Notes: generated from the sequence alone by a model not told the origin. Shown: positions 23,209 to 39,716, numbered from the stretch's first letter. The stretch: DNA of 64,000 bases from Azadirachta indica (GCA_022749755.1 CM040452.1:18990350-19054349), one strand, 5' to 3'. Translations and numbers: made by a program.

Positions 23209-26200
23209 TGATTTGACTATCATGTAAATTGGCATAAAACTGTATTGCGATCATTTTGACGGTTTTTACGTTCTTGCCAATTAGGTTTATGTTTTGTCGC
23301 TTCTTCAGTAGATGAACAATTTTGGTATTTGGTTTCCTTATATTTAAGATATCAATTTCTGGTGGACAGGTACTGTTAATGGTTAATACTTTCTGTCTAT
23401 ATTGATCAGCATTGTAGTTCTTGGTTATAAGATGCTGTCATCATGTGCTATTATCGATCCTGCGGTGTTTTATGGTAGTTGACCTTCAAAATTGACAGCT
23501 TTTTAGATCACCAACTAGGTTATGAAGATACTGATTGTTCATGTGCTGCCCGAGGAAGGCTTTTCTCCGCTGTTTTGTTTACATAAAGTAAGATACTAAT
23601 TACTGTCTATGCGGAATGTTCATACATGTATCCAGTGTGAGCCTTCAGTTTTTCACTGCTACTTAGATACTAATTTTTTTCGCTTGTTGGCTGCAGTTTT
23701 TAAACTGAGTTTTCTTGTGAAAATGTTGAGAGTATTTTTGTGTAATTATGTGGTTGACCTTAATAATTGTCATTATCTGAGAAAAGCTAGAGGGTTTTCA
23801 ATTTTCTGATGTGTTTGGTGTCAGCATAGATCATGGTTCTTTCTCCTCTTGTTGTATCTAAGTATATGACTGTAATTTTATTTGGAGTGTCACGTGTTGG
23901 TTTTGTCTGAGGGGTTCCGTAAAATCAGGGTTGTCAGCTTATGCTTTGCTAAGCTTTTGGCCATGTTATTTGGTGAATCACATATTTTGATCTTGTATGG
24001 GATGTTAGATGATGCCTTGAAATTTGTTTTGACCTCACGGTTTTCCACGGTTAGCATTGGAATGCTTCTTTGGAAAGTTTCCTAGATATCATGGTAATCT
24101 GTTTACCATTTGTTGTCCTTTTTTCGACAAAATGTTTGGTCAGTGGCCAAACAATTATCCAATTTGTTATGGGAAATGTGGGACAGAGAAAGAAGCCGCT
24201 TGTAGGTGTCCAAAAGTTGTGTCATTGTTTGCTTGAAGCATATAAGTAAAATATTTCATATTTGTATTTCTAATGACTGTTGATTCATTTTCATTACATT
24301 GACACTATTTTTGTGAATATATAGAGTTTAATCTGATTTTAATCATTTTGATTATGCAAACAATTTTTTCTATCTGCCTTCACATGGTTCTTCAGAAAGT
24401 TTCCTTAACATCAAGTTAATTTGTTTACTTTTGGCTGTGCTTTTCTTGACAAGATGTCTCGTTAGTTGCAAAGCAATGTTCTAGTTCATTCTGCAAAATT
24501 GGGGGTGGAGAAGGAATCCACTAGTTGGTGCCCAAGGATTGTGTCGATGGTTGCTGATATTTGTAGTAGTTATATATATATATATTTACATCTTACCATT
24601 GACACTTTTTGAAAATTCATTTTGATTAATTTTTTAATATAACTTTTTTATTTTTATTAAAAAAATATATAAAGATTTTTCTTTGTAAAATTTTATTATA
24701 AATATTTTACTCTTGGTCCTTTTTTCCTTAATTAAAAAAATGTCAGTTTTAATTTTATGTTTGAAATTTGTACTTCTACCAGCACTCACTGCATTGTGGT
24801 GCCTTCCTTCGGCAAACAAGCATGTGAATTTCTTCCAGTGAATGTAATTTTTGATTTCTTATAAATTTATTTATCCAAAATTTTCTTTCTTGAGGAGATC
24901 TTGGTTTTTGTAACTTCCAATTTAATGTTGCAAAATGACTGGTGGCTATTTTGTGCCCTGGGGATTAGTCCAATTGATTGCTTAGAGGTTAGAGCGAGTG
25001 GCAGCCTGTGGACTGCCTGTGAATTTATCTACCTTCGGCTTGAATTTTGAAGGCATTGTTAGTTTAGAGTAGAGTTGTTATTTTCTAGTAATGCTTTCTT
25101 AATTTACTGCAGTATTTTTTACCAAGTGTTGCTTCAAATTTCATATTTGATTTTATGTAACATTTACCTTGGGCTTGCTTGCCTGCCTGAAAAAGTATTT
25201 GATTGCTTGCCAAGTAATTGTCTAATTTGCTAGATGAGCATGGGGGCAGAAAAGTAAGTGGCTTTTTGGTCACCAAAATGTAAGTTCAAATGGTAGTGAT
25301 TTATTTAGTCTCATCTGATCCACAAGTCCAACATGAAGGTGATTGGTCAGGTTCTAAGCAATTGTGTGAGCCTTTGCGTACGGAAAAGATGGTAGTGGCT
25401 GTTTGGTGTTCAAAAATAACCCAGTTGCTTGTACTTTTTACTTCGGCTGCATTTTCTGGCTTCATAACATGCATTTATTTGACAAATAAGCGTTTTAGTG
25501 TTAATTGAAGATGTTACTTTGAATTTCAAAATATTTTCTTAATTTATTTAATGGTAGACAGATTGCACATGGCATTTTGGTGTCCAAATGTAGTCCAATT
25601 TATTGCTTAGAACAATAGAAGTGGTACATTATATATTCTTTTCCAATTTTAGTTGTCACTTGGAATTTTAAATGTCTTCTAATGTTATGCTGGCTTGCTT
25701 TTTGAAGTAGATATTTTATTTGACTTTGGTTTTCCACTAGGTGTTACTTTGAATTTGTACTTGAAATTCGGTCCATTTTCATTCCTTTCTTCACAAAAGC
25801 ATATTAATTTGTTTGGTATGCCCTTGTTGATGAGCCTTGACTCAGTAGCATTTACAGTTGAAAAATATGATGTCTCTGGCCAGGGGAATCCTTAACTCTG
25901 CAGTTCATGTTTAGACAGTGTTATGTGCAAAAAATGGACAACCCTTTTCTGGCTGTGTTATAATAAAGGATATGTTTATAAAGCATGGACCTTGAACAGC
26001 TGCTTTTACAAATTCTTGTTCTGTCCATATTTGTTTACATTTTATGTCTTTATTATAATATCTTGTCATCATTAATCAAGTTTTAAGTTCAGGTGTTATC
26101 TTAGTGATGCTTTTTTATACAGATGGAAAATTTGATTTTGGAGAGAAAATGCAGTGTTGCAGAAGGAAAAACTAGGATTTCTAGTTATTTGGAATCATGG

Positions 26201-27970
26201 AATTGGCACTCCTAACAGAAGTCGTAAGGGAAATTGTATTTCTTAGTTTCAAGACCTAACTTATGTATACTTGTCATCATTGTCCTTTATTCAGTTGTGG
26301 TGTTCTTGCATAAAATTTAGGATCGGTAGAGCTTACTCTTCTTACAATTTGATTCAGCAAGGGCTTGATTAGTAGGGCTTATCCTTTTTACAATTTGATT
26401 CAGCAAGGGCTTTAGATACACAGTATATTTATAAGCAACAGACCTTGAACGGTTGCTGATCTTATTTACAATTTTTTTCTCTTAATTATAATATCTTCTC
26501 ATCATGTCTTGCAAGTCAATGAAGAGATTTTTTTGTGATGAAGCTTGTTGTCTGTGCATATGGGGAAGATTCGATGTGGGATAAGATGTATTGAAGAACT
26601 TGGCAAAGTTAATTATGTAACTAAAGTTAAAAGCTTTTCATATGATAATGGACCTTATAAAGAGCTAATTTCCTTGTTTTCAGTATGTACCAGAGGTGAC
26701 ATGTTTCTAGGATTTGCAGCTAGAACATTGCTTGTTGTGTAGTTTAAAAACTTGAAATGTGATGCTATTTGTATTCTCTGTAGGATTTTCATCCGTTTAT
26801 GGAGGATAAGTTTATAATTTTTGCTTCTATTAGAATATTGTTTTCTAGATGACATTCTCTTTCCTTTTCTCTAGTTGTTTATTCTAGCATGTTACTGCTT
26901 CATGGCTAGCATTCTGTTTACACTTTACATCAGCACCAAGACACCTGCATAATGGTTGCTTGGCATTATTATCATTTTTATTTCTCGAGCTTCATGTGAT
27001 TTTGTAGCAAATATTCTTTGATGAAGGCTACGTCCTTAATAAGCCAGGTCAAGTGACCATCTCTTGCCTATTGAGTAGTTATTGACCATTATATTGACAC
27101 CTTCTGGTAATGACTGTTTCATAGCTACCATAAAATCTCTTGTAGATTTGATGGAGGTGAGTCAAATCTGGATCATCAAGTGTTCCTTATTGAACTGAAA
27201 GCTGAAAGAAAGTGACCCTGGAATGATGACTTATATCAAGGGAAATTAGAGTTAAACATTTGTGTTTAAAGAAGTGGATGCTTGTAACATCCTTCCAAAC
27301 ATTTAGAGAAGGCAAGATGCTATGGTGGCACACTTCGAAGCTCTTAACAATGAGACTGTAAGGTTAATTTAATACACCTTTATGCTGTCTGTATGCTACC
27401 TTCATTTACCTCTTCATCTTGCTTCATAGCTTGGGATCAGATGGAATAGGAAGGTTTGAAGAACTCGGTGGCACCGTGATGTTAAGGTGTCCGTTAAATT
27501 ATCTTGTTCTATTATGATTGTAATGCCTTAAAATGGCTCGATTGAGAGTCCTCAATAATCATGTTACCTTGATTTTGACCTTTTTGTTGCTTAGCTTACT
27601 GGTAATTTGAGACGATTGAAATTGTTTTGATAAATGTTGCATGATTATGTATTTAGTTGCCTTTGAATTCCTTATGCTAATAACAATTTATTAAGCAATG
27701 TCTTTGTTACAAAGAAAACTATATAGTATGCTAGTGAAGGAGATTCAATAACTGTGAAACAGTGGTTGTGATAAGTATCCTTCTAGATGTTCCTTCTGTT
27801 TTCTGAATCTAAAAATCGCTATGATTCCTTCCATGATATATATGTTTTGCAGGCATACATGTTTTGAAGACCTTTTTTGAATTGCCAATGTGCCTCAAGT
27901 TTATCTTCGTATTTCGTTTTCCTTTTAAGTCTGTGGTTTGGTGCTATGATGATGCCTTGGTATATCAATT

Positions 27971-28334
27971 AGTGCATAGAAAGTTGGTGCCCAAACATGG
28001 TTTGGGAGCATAGGCAAGTATTCAGCCTTCTTCCCCCTTTTGCTTCAGTTTTCAAAATAGAAGCTAATCATTTTTGTTGAATTTCTGCACCAGATCCAAG
28101 TTATATAAAGTTTGTGTTCAACGCCAAAACTTTCCATCGGAGGATTACTATGAATATAAGTGTAGGAGGAGGCAGTGCCGGTTGTCACCGCCACCTTGTC
28201 ACAGTCCTATCGAGTTCTTGTTTTAGAAAGTATGTGAAAATATGCTAAAACAAAGTGCATGGAAAGTTGGTGCCTAAACATGGTTTAGGAAGTATAGAAT
28301 TCCACTTTGTTTTAGCATATTTTCTCACACTTTC
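27971..28334 (+). repeat. Duplicated hairpin and foldback
   Basis: A 43-base segment at 27971-28013 is repeated at 28254-28296. Each copy holds a perfect 7-bp stem with ATG loop: cccaaacatggtttggg (27990-28006) and cctaaacatggtttagg (28273-28289). The one-base change on each side keeps pairing. The second copy sits in the loop of a larger foldback, with 32-base arms at 28226-28257 and 28303-28334 and three mismatches. Confidence 0.7.
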
Positions 28335-28349
28335 ATGTCATCAAATCTA

Positions 28350-29220
28350 AATTTTCTTTGATGAGAACATATATGAGCATAGTTGCTAAGATGCAATTTG
28401 ATATTTTCCCAAGTGGTGTGCTGTTGCGTTATGGAATAAACCTAGAAAAGGAATCTGTGGACGATTTTCAGTTCCCTCTTGTAAAAGCTGTTTACTCTCA
28501 TGACTTAATAAACCAAGGTATTTGCTGTGCATATGTCAGATCCTGTCCCATCTGAGCTATCCTTAAGGCTAAGAAGCTAGGTATGCTGAATAAAGGATGT
28601 GCGTCGATTGCAACTAGACAGCTATGATTTTCTTGCATTCAATTGATGATCGGTGAGTGCATACAAGGTGTTTTTGGTTTCGAGCTTTATATACCCAGTA
28701 ATATCAAAGGAGCTGTACAATTTCACTCGCAAGGGGGAGAGAGAAATTTGCAACGATTTTTGACATGCTGAGTTATCCGAACCAAGGTATTTGGTGTGTT
28801 TCTAAAAGTGAAGATTGCGTCACTACACATATTGGATTTAAGTCATTTTCCAGTTTTACTAAAACAGATTTAGAAGGAGATAAAATATAGTAGGTTCAAG
28901 GTGATTAGTTGATAATTAATGAGAAACAACTTCTGAGGGCATTTGAAGTCGTAAATGTCAGAGACACAGGCGAAGGTCGGTCAAGGGTGTTATGCAAGAA
29001 CTGCGATGACAGAAGTGATGAATTCACTAGTCAACAAAATGGATTAACCTCTACCGCAGACCTTGGAGCCATTATTCGACTAGGAGTATCTGCATCCATT
29101 ACAGAAGGTACGGGGAAGAAGTTAAGGATTGGCGTTCCCTGAAAGTCAGATAATGGCAGTGGACTTGGATTCAGAACTCTAGTGAATGCGGGTTGCTGAT
29201 CCTCAATCCATTGCCACAAT
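28350..29220 (+). pseudogene. Glutamate receptor-like (GLR) ligand-binding region remnant
   Basis: Frame-shifted reading recovers the end of the amino-terminal ligand-binding domain of a plant GLR channel and its junction to the S1 segment: VFAVHMSDPVPSEL (about 28516-28557), AKKLGMLNKGCASIAT, QGVFGFELYIPSNIK (about 28665-28710), ERNLQRFL, then an open stretch at 28909-29142 with AFEVVNV, NGLTSTADLGAIIRLGVSAS and KKLRIGVP before a stop. Intact GLRs continue with the S1/S2 glutamate-binding lobes and four membrane helices; none are present. The frameshifts and lack of a pore mean it is a dead fragment. I cannot assign a clade with certainty; the NGL and LGAII blocks suggest clade II. Confidence 0.7.
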
Positions 29221-29670
29221 TGTAAATGATTTCTGTATTAGCCTGCCTTGATTTTTTAACATATGAAGCGCCTTGCGTGTAAATTATCTTTGAGGATGTA
29301 AATGGCTGGATCTTATAATTATCTGATGTATCGGGTTTATCTCTAGGTTTCTTTAGATCAGTGACCGAAAACTAAAATAAAAATAAATAGTACGGTTCAG
29401 ATTCAATAGTTCTTTTACTTTTGTCCACGTATTTCTTACCATGATAAGTAGTCTGTAATTCAATTTTTACAGGTGCATGTTCATGTTTTATGTAATTCAT
29501 AAACCAGAAATTTGATGCTTTCGTGGGAGATGAAAGATCTCTGTTCATTGCTTTCACATTGTAATCCACCAGTGTGAGTATCGGAATGGCAGTGCCAACT
29601 GATCAGAACAATAACATGTGGCTTCATATTGCCTTACACCCAACGGTCGTATTGGAATGATAGTGCCAAC
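29221..29670. other. Intergenic, nothing recognised
   Basis: No coding signal. Two short related pieces, tggcagtgccaactgatcagaacaataa (from about 29588) and atagtgccaactgctcagcacaataa (from about 29659), are diverged direct repeats. Confidence 0.45.
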
Positions 29671-30230
29671 TGCTCAGCACAATAATGTGTTAAGACTTTC
29701 TTGATTCCAGAAAGTCACACATAAGCTGAAGCCCAGCTGATAGCTATGACCTTCCATTGGGGGAGCTGCTTCCATCAAAGATATCATTACCTGAACAAGC
29801 TGCTTCGGATTCAGTCTCAACTCATTATGACTGAACTTTGTGCCAGGCAGGAATCTCAGGCACGATATAGCGGAATACAAATTTCTTAGAATTAAATTCC
29901 TCGAATCTAAGAGAACAGGAATTGTCTGCTTGCTTGATGCAATTTCACTCACCCCTAGATAATCTTGCCTTCCAGTCTCACAAGATTTCCGTCATTGCTA
30001 AAGGTAAGTATAGATGGGGATTTAGTTATTGGTAGGTCGCGGTTATACTACACGATGACCTCAAATATTCAAATATGCCAACAGAATTGTTAACTAACTG
30101 CCCGAGTGAAAAAGGCCTATCTCGAAGAACTAACCTGCGGATAGCAAGGTTTCTGTCGGTGTGACGATTTGTCCTGCTGAAATGCTATCAGTAACAGCAC
30201 AGAAAACATACTCTCCCTCCTGACATATTT
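29671..30230 (-). pseudogene. SD-RLK ectodomain fragment of the 52999-type
   Basis: The minus strand resembles the ectodomain of the intact gene at 49708-52999, not that of its nearer neighbour. SISAGQIV and TETLLSAG (about 30190-30130), NDGNLVRLEGKI, SEIASSKQTIPVLLDSRNLI and FLPGTKF follow the order of [45 protein letters not shown] and FLPGMKF. Stops and frame changes interrupt it and no SLG, PAN or kinase part follows. It is a duplicated, decayed ectodomain left immediately downstream of the pseudogene ending at 30489. Confidence 0.8.
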
Positions 30231-30488
30231 TTGGTATTAGCAATTGACGACCTGATCAGACACCTTACAGGCAATCTTCAAGTGAAATGACAACCATTGC
30301 GTAATTTATAGAACGTTAGAAGGAGCTTTACTAATTAATGACTTCCAGATCAAAGCGTTTTTCATAAAATCAAAGATATATTGCAATTATTAGCATAAAA
30401 AATTAGTAACTAATATATTCTCACAAGAACAATTGAGACAGGCAATGAATTGAAACTAAAGCACATGAACTGAGGCCTAGATCGCTAG

Positions 30489-33400
30489 CTATCGACCATC
30501 AATTACAGGCTGTTTGGGAGGATTTAAATTAACTAGCTCGTTGGTAAGCATTGAGACAACTTCCAACATAGTTGGTCTATCCTCTGCGTTCTCTTGTACA
30601 CAGAGAAGGGCAACGTTAATGTATCTCATCCGCATCGGATATGATGCTTCATTTTGCAACACTGGATCCATTAGGTCCTGAGCTCTATCTTCTTTCCATA
30701 GATCCCTTGCCTAAAGAAAAGCAAAAACTTCAACGAATATCATCTGTGAATATTCATATATATATTTGTCCTATTGTTAAAGCAAAATTTTTTTTATTCC
30801 TGGCAAGTCATAACATTTATGTGCGTTAGAGGTTATTATTAGATATGTCACATCCGATCAAACAAGAAACAAAAACGGAATTAAAGTGAGACATATGGTC
30901 ACTTACAAGTCCAAGAAGGTTAAGTGAATCAGTATTGTAGAAGCCTGTGTTCTTGTTGCCACTCAGTGTCTCCAACAGCAATACTCCAAAGCTAAACACA
31001 TCCGACTTGATTGAGAAGAGGCCATCCAGGGCATACTCGGGTGACATATAACCACTAAATTTCATTGTTCAATAAATATTTAACTATCTTAACAGAATTT
31101 ATATAAACGTTACAAGCAAATAACATTTGCACATAGTCTAGGGAAATCGAATCTACTTACTAGGTTCCCACTATCCGCTTAGTATTTGCCTGCAACTCAT
31201 CACCTCCAAAATTCTTGCCATCCCAAAATCTGATATTTTAGGATTCATGTCATTATCTAAAAGTATATTACTGGCCTTCAGATCTCTGTGAATAATTCGT
31301 AGTCTAGTATGTTGATGAAGATATAGAATCCTTGAGCAATTCCTTCAATGATTTTAACACGTGTTTCCCAACTTAACAGACACTTTTTGGTTGGATCTGT
31401 ACGTTACAATAACAAAACATTACACTTGGAATATCCACCGTAGATGATAAAAGTTAGAATAAATGCCGTTATGTTGATTATTAGATTGTTCGCAGTTTTA
31501 CGTGGTAGGGAAAATGTTGATGTAATGAACAATAAATCACGTACCAAAAAGGAAAAAATCCAAGCTTTTGTTGGGCATGTACTCATAGATCAAAATTTTT
31601 TCACCGTGTTCCACACAGCAACCTAAGATTGTGACAAGGTTCCTGTGTTGGAGTTTTGCAATAAGCTTCATCTCATTTTTAAACGTATCTAGTCCTTGCC
31701 CCGACTGACTGGCTAGCCTTTTGATTGCGACCTCTTGTCCACTAAGCAGTTCTCCCTGCATTTAAATTTCATAATTTCTTTAACGGTTTGCCCATTGCAT
31801 TTAATCCGCAAAAAGTAGAAAAACTATAATATAACTCTGTTCAATACAGTTAAGGTGACAACTGACAAGAGTGCTACCTTATAAACAGGTCCAAAGCCAC
31901 CTTCCCCTACTTTGTTTCTTATACTGAAGTTATTTGTAGCAGCAGATACGCTGGCGAAGCTGAACGATGGGAACCAAGAATCCTTACCCTTAAATTTTTC
32001 AGCTCTATCTCCCTTATAAAATTCATTTGCTCCTGTTGTAATGCTCTTATCTACGTCAAATAGTAACATATCCTGACTTGTTTCCATTTTCTCTGTTTTT
32101 GTCATACAGAAAATAAAAATTTCAGTATATATGTTCAATAACACGCACTGATACACACATAGGTACGCTAACGCAAGAGAGATTCGGAAAAGGTCACCTT
32201 TCCCTTTAAGTTTCCGCTTCCGTTGACAGCATATGCAAAAAGCGGGAAAAAGCACAACCGCCAGAATAGCAAATACCACAACTACCCACAATCGCTTCTT
32301 CTTTCCTATATCCCAAAACATACATTTCTTGAGAGGAAATCATTGGAAATTAAATAAACTCGTAACTTCATTTTTTCAGCAAAACTAAAGAGGGTCGAAA
32401 ATAACTTATCCAAATTATGAGTTTGTGATATGTTTTATGTGCTTATTGGTACCATTCAATTCCTAGGCTAAAAGTACATGGTGATTGACCAAAACACTAA
32501 CAATTTTTTGGATGAAGCCTTAGTACAACAAACAAGTGAATAGTGTTATATTATCAACTATGAATAATACAATAAGCTTATCTGATCTGAAGCTGACACC
32601 CTTATGTAGATAGACAGTCCAGTGTTGGATTCGATGCTCTTTCTGATATCAATCAAGTCCCCATACCAGGTGAAACAGCCACTGCCTCCTCCGGTTACGT
32701 TGGAGTTAGCATAAGCTCTACAAGAACACTTCAGCCTCACATTCCTTAAGATTCACACTCTCATTTAGGGAAACCTCTAGAAAGTCGGGCAGTTTAATAT
32801 CAGCAAGCTTCATAAATCTGTGTCCGCTTTTGCAATCTGATGAATGACTTCTAACGCATGTTGTAGACCAATTCTGACTGTGTTGTGATTCGACTTTGAA
32901 TCCCTCCGAACACTCACAATTAGGTGACTTGTCCATGTGGCAAACACTATTAGCACCACATTGCCCATAATTTTCACAGAAATCACTTGGCGCTGTGAAC
33001 ACAACTTCCCATCCAGTGCTCCTCTCATTCCATATTAGACGCTGGATCTGACCTACTGGTTTGAGTTTTAACATCATAACTATTGGATTGTTCTAGAACT
33101 CGTACTTGTAACGTATTTCATCTTCATTCTGCACTAAAATTGGTTCAAAAAGAAAATTTGACCGTGGAATACCGATTCCAAAGTAAGCCCCATTCCATGG
33201 TCCAGTACGAGATATTTTTTTTGATCCCTGGTATATCCCCATATATTTGAGGTAACACATGAATATCAAGTCTGTATGTAAAGTTTCCAAGGGATGGATC
33301 GTCGGCACCTTTCCACGACGTTAAATATCGCTGCAGACCGGTCTTGAAGTCCCAGCACAACTTCATGCCCGGTAACAGTGTCTCATGGGTAAGCAAAGCT

Positions 33401-33841
33401 CTGCCACGTGTACCTTTCAGAAGTATTGCTCCTAAAACTATCCCTAAGAACAAGGTTTCCTGTATCTAAGAGTTGTGCGACTGGATTCTCTATTTTCTGA
33501 GAAACGTTTGAAGACCAGATACTGCCGTTTGTTTCTTTGAGAAGAACAAGGTTTCCATATTTGCTAATGGTTAACGCTCCATGTGAATCAATAATTAGGT
33601 TATTTCTCTTCGCGACCCACACAATTGTCTCAGGGCTCTTCTTGTACCATATTCCCAGGTACCTATTCTTTGAGTTTCCAGGTGAGAAGAAGCCTAACTC
33701 AAAGTTTTCGGATGGTGAAACTAACGTCTCATCATCACGGATGAATCGTCCTGCACTTATTGTATCCGTTGCCGTAGACAACTTAAGGCGACTGAAAAAT
33801 AGGAAAGAACTTAAGATGATGAAGTAAACAGGATTCTCCAT
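30489..33841 (-). pseudogene. G-type lectin S-receptor-like kinase pseudogene A
   Basis: Full-length SD-RLK layout with seven exons in the same places as the intact gene at 34869-38270, but broken. The start MENPVYFIILSSFLFFSR is a good signal peptide, followed by bulb lectin (FELGFFSPGNSKNRYLGIWY). Frame changes occur near 33390 and 33300. In the PAN domain about 14 bases are lost at 32722, removing the C-x3-C of the cysteine motif. TM exon about 32305-32199 (VVVVFAILAVVLFPAFCI). Kinase: [15 protein letters not shown], then single-base losses near 31340 (before the HRD loop) and 31215 (after DFG), and finally APE-type YMSPEYA. The last exon stops early after PPKQPVIDGR and lacks the DUF3403 tail. 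With four or more frame breaks, no receptor can be made. Confidence 0.9.
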
Positions 33842-34868
33842 TCGTAAAACTCTTCAATAGTATTGCATGCCTAAGTTCTACCTCTCGAACCTACGCTTGC
33901 AACAATATTTCATATGAATTGAAAAAGGAAATGGCATCGAAAGCCCATTATTGAGAAAACATTGAATTTTCAATATCGTTCAAGACAAAAAGAAATACAG
34001 AGGAAAAGATAGTTTTCCTTCTTTTTGTTAAATTTGTCGCCTTAACTGGCTGGATATCGTCTTCGTTATTGTAAAAAAAAAAAAACTTACATATTTAGAA
34101 GGTCCGAAAATATGATTTTTCTTAAATTACAAACCTTATTAAATAACATAGAAGCTTTAATATTAACTACTAAAAACTTTCCAATGAGCAAAAGTCAAGC
34201 CCTTGAAAATATTTGTTGGATATTAAAAATCTTCTACCCTCGCGAGCTATGGAGAGAAGTCTGTCCACATAAAATGAAAAAACCCCACAGTTTTGAAAAT
34301 TTTTGTTGGATATAAAAAAATCTTCTACCCTCACAAGCTATGGAAGGATGTCTGCCAACATAAAATGGAAAAGTCCCGTATTTTTTAACCATCCACGTTG
34401 TGGCCTAGTTGGCAAACTTTCAATTATTTAATCTGCTATAATATTCTTCAATCAAATCCTTAAGACATTACATAATCATTTTATTCAAATCTTTGCATGT
34501 ATAGTCATCCTTCTTAACTTTAACCATCACAATACAAGTGCATTATGTGACATAATATGTACACAAGGCCCGGTAGTCATTACATTGTTTGTTTTTTTTT
34601 CAAACAATGCGTGGAACTTTTTTGTGCAAAAAATAAAAAGTGAATTTGGGTAATAATATAGCCATATAGGGGTCCCTACAATCTTTTATATTTTGTTATT
34701 TTCCAATTACAATATCATTTACCCTTTAATATCAAATAGAAACCAAACTCGATCCAATCATGAGAATAGGAGAGTATCCGATTGCATCTAATACGTACTC
34801 ATGGCAAGTTTACGAACGAAGACAGACATAAACTTGAAACAAAAACACGTGAACTGGGGCCCGGATAG
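33842..34868. other. Intergenic between pseudogene A and the 830-aa kinase gene
   Basis: Promoter side of pseudogene A and 3' flank of the next gene. It contains a 90-base tandem duplication (34203-34292, 34293-34382) sharing ttgaaaat-tttgttggat and cttctaccctc-gagctatgga. No gene seen. Confidence 0.55.
34203..34382. repeat. Two-copy 90-base tandem repeat
   Basis: The units are about 80 percent alike by eye, starting at ttgaaaat (34203 and 34293) and ending in a purine-rich aaaatggaaaa-type block. Confidence 0.75.
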
Positions 34869-38270
<3,402 letters not shown>

Positions 38271-39716
38271 TCTTGAAACTGTAAGAAGACTCGTACGTAT
38301 TATATATTGAATATGAAAATCTTGCGTAGTATTGCCGAATTGGAAACTGAAATGTCCTTTTAAAGCCCCTTGTATGAAAAGATTGGTCCTTTTAATATCA
38401 TTCCAATAACAATAATTACAGTTGGGAGGGCATTTGTCCTCATTCTTGTTGGCTCCAAAACGTCCCCTTTTGTCAAATTTGTCGCCTCCCTTAATGTGAA
38501 TGACAACCAAAATGGAGTAACGTCTGATTTATACATGCATGTGAAACATACACTCCAACAGTTTTAACTAAAGTGATGCATGGAATTTTGAAGCAATAAT
38601 TCGTTTTCAAAAGCAACTCCAACACGATTACAACAAAATAAAAACCGTAAAATCACCGACACAAGAATTTTCTGGCCTGTTGATAAATTTCATCAAATTG
38701 ACTGTAGTCCTTGCAAAAAATTATGTTATCTTCGAGATTGACCCTTCAAGTCCAATCCGCTGATATTTGTCCACATATTAGAATTCTTCAATTTTCTAAA
38801 ATGCATGATTCACAACACTTTATTACACGATGTTAAGAGAAAATACTTTTCTCGCCCAATTTTTCCAGGCACGTTTCTTTTCTTGTTGATTGATTTTAAA
38901 GGAATGGCCATTATCACAGGAAAAACATCTGACAACAGTGAAAGGTTAACTAGTATCTTTTAAAAAATTTGAAAATATGTAATAAACAGTATATCCTTTA
39001 CTGGTTTTCATCAAAGAAATCTGTTTTAGAATATGAACAGGATTAGATGTCGTTGGCTCATAAAGAAAGTAAATGACATGTCGCACATCTGTTTGTAGAA
39101 CGGATGACATCTCCAAAGGATCTGTTATTTCTTAATTAATGTTACGCATATGCAATGCAATGCAATGCAACACAAACTTGATTGCCGATTGTTATTGATA
39201 CTTTTCACATCATTCAAGATGCAATAATTACTAAACAATGAGGGTAATTATTACTAAGAAGAAGTCATAATATAACAAATAGTCTTTTCAATCCATTTAC
39301 GCAACCTATAATAGTCAACAACCGACCAAGTGAAGCAACGAATGGAATTATTTAGTCAAAGCTTTTTGGATTAGTATTCAAATTGCATTAACATAGTATT
39401 TATATTTACTCGTCTCAATTTGTGTTTGAGGGTATTTTTAGTCAAATTACCATTGCTATGTCGTTTTTCTTGTGGTTCTTATACAAAGTTATGTCAGAAC
39501 ACAAGGAGCTACAGATCTTATTCAAGTTTGAACTCAAAAGAGTATGTAATGAATGAATTTGGAAAGGTGATTGAGACAGTGAGAATGAAGACTACGATTT
39601 ATGTCTCTTAACCAGCTCTGAAAGTTTAAATATTACATTAAATTTGCTATATGTTGAAGCTGCTTGTGACAAATATGAGAATGATTATGTTGTGTATCAA
39701 TAAACACGTCAAGGTA
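38271..39716. other. Intergenic: promoter of 830-aa kinase gene and 3' flank of next gene
   Basis: No gene. The upstream in-frame codons at 38271-38510 are treated as 5' leader because no signal peptide would result from the earlier ATG. A short (GCAAT)n run lies at about 39152-39170. Confidence 0.55.

Larger units (their letters stand above)
22681..28340 (+). other. Gene-poor region with short duplications, possible non-coding transcript
   Basis: No intact protein gene found. The left end (22681-22990) looks like a promoter/5' leader, followed by a two-copy 83-base tandem duplication with telo-boxes (23045-23208). From 24070 to 25640 a loosely conserved unit recurs with landmarks such as gtgtccaaaa and cagaaagtaagtggctt. 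A 46-base duplication lies at 26330-26412. Segments at 25965-26075 and 26412-26515 are diverged copies. The sequence is T-rich like plant introns. Open stretches of 60-83 codons inside show no domain. It could be introns of a lost gene or a long non-coding RNA gene. Confidence 0.3.

Noticed and set aside
26545..26742. 65-codon plus-strand open stretch
   Set aside because: No domain, no splice context and no paralogue; within chance for this length.
38271..38510. In-frame N-terminal extension of the 830-aa kinase
   Set aside because: The extension is charged and would bury the signal peptide that starts at 38270; paralogues start at the equivalent methionine.
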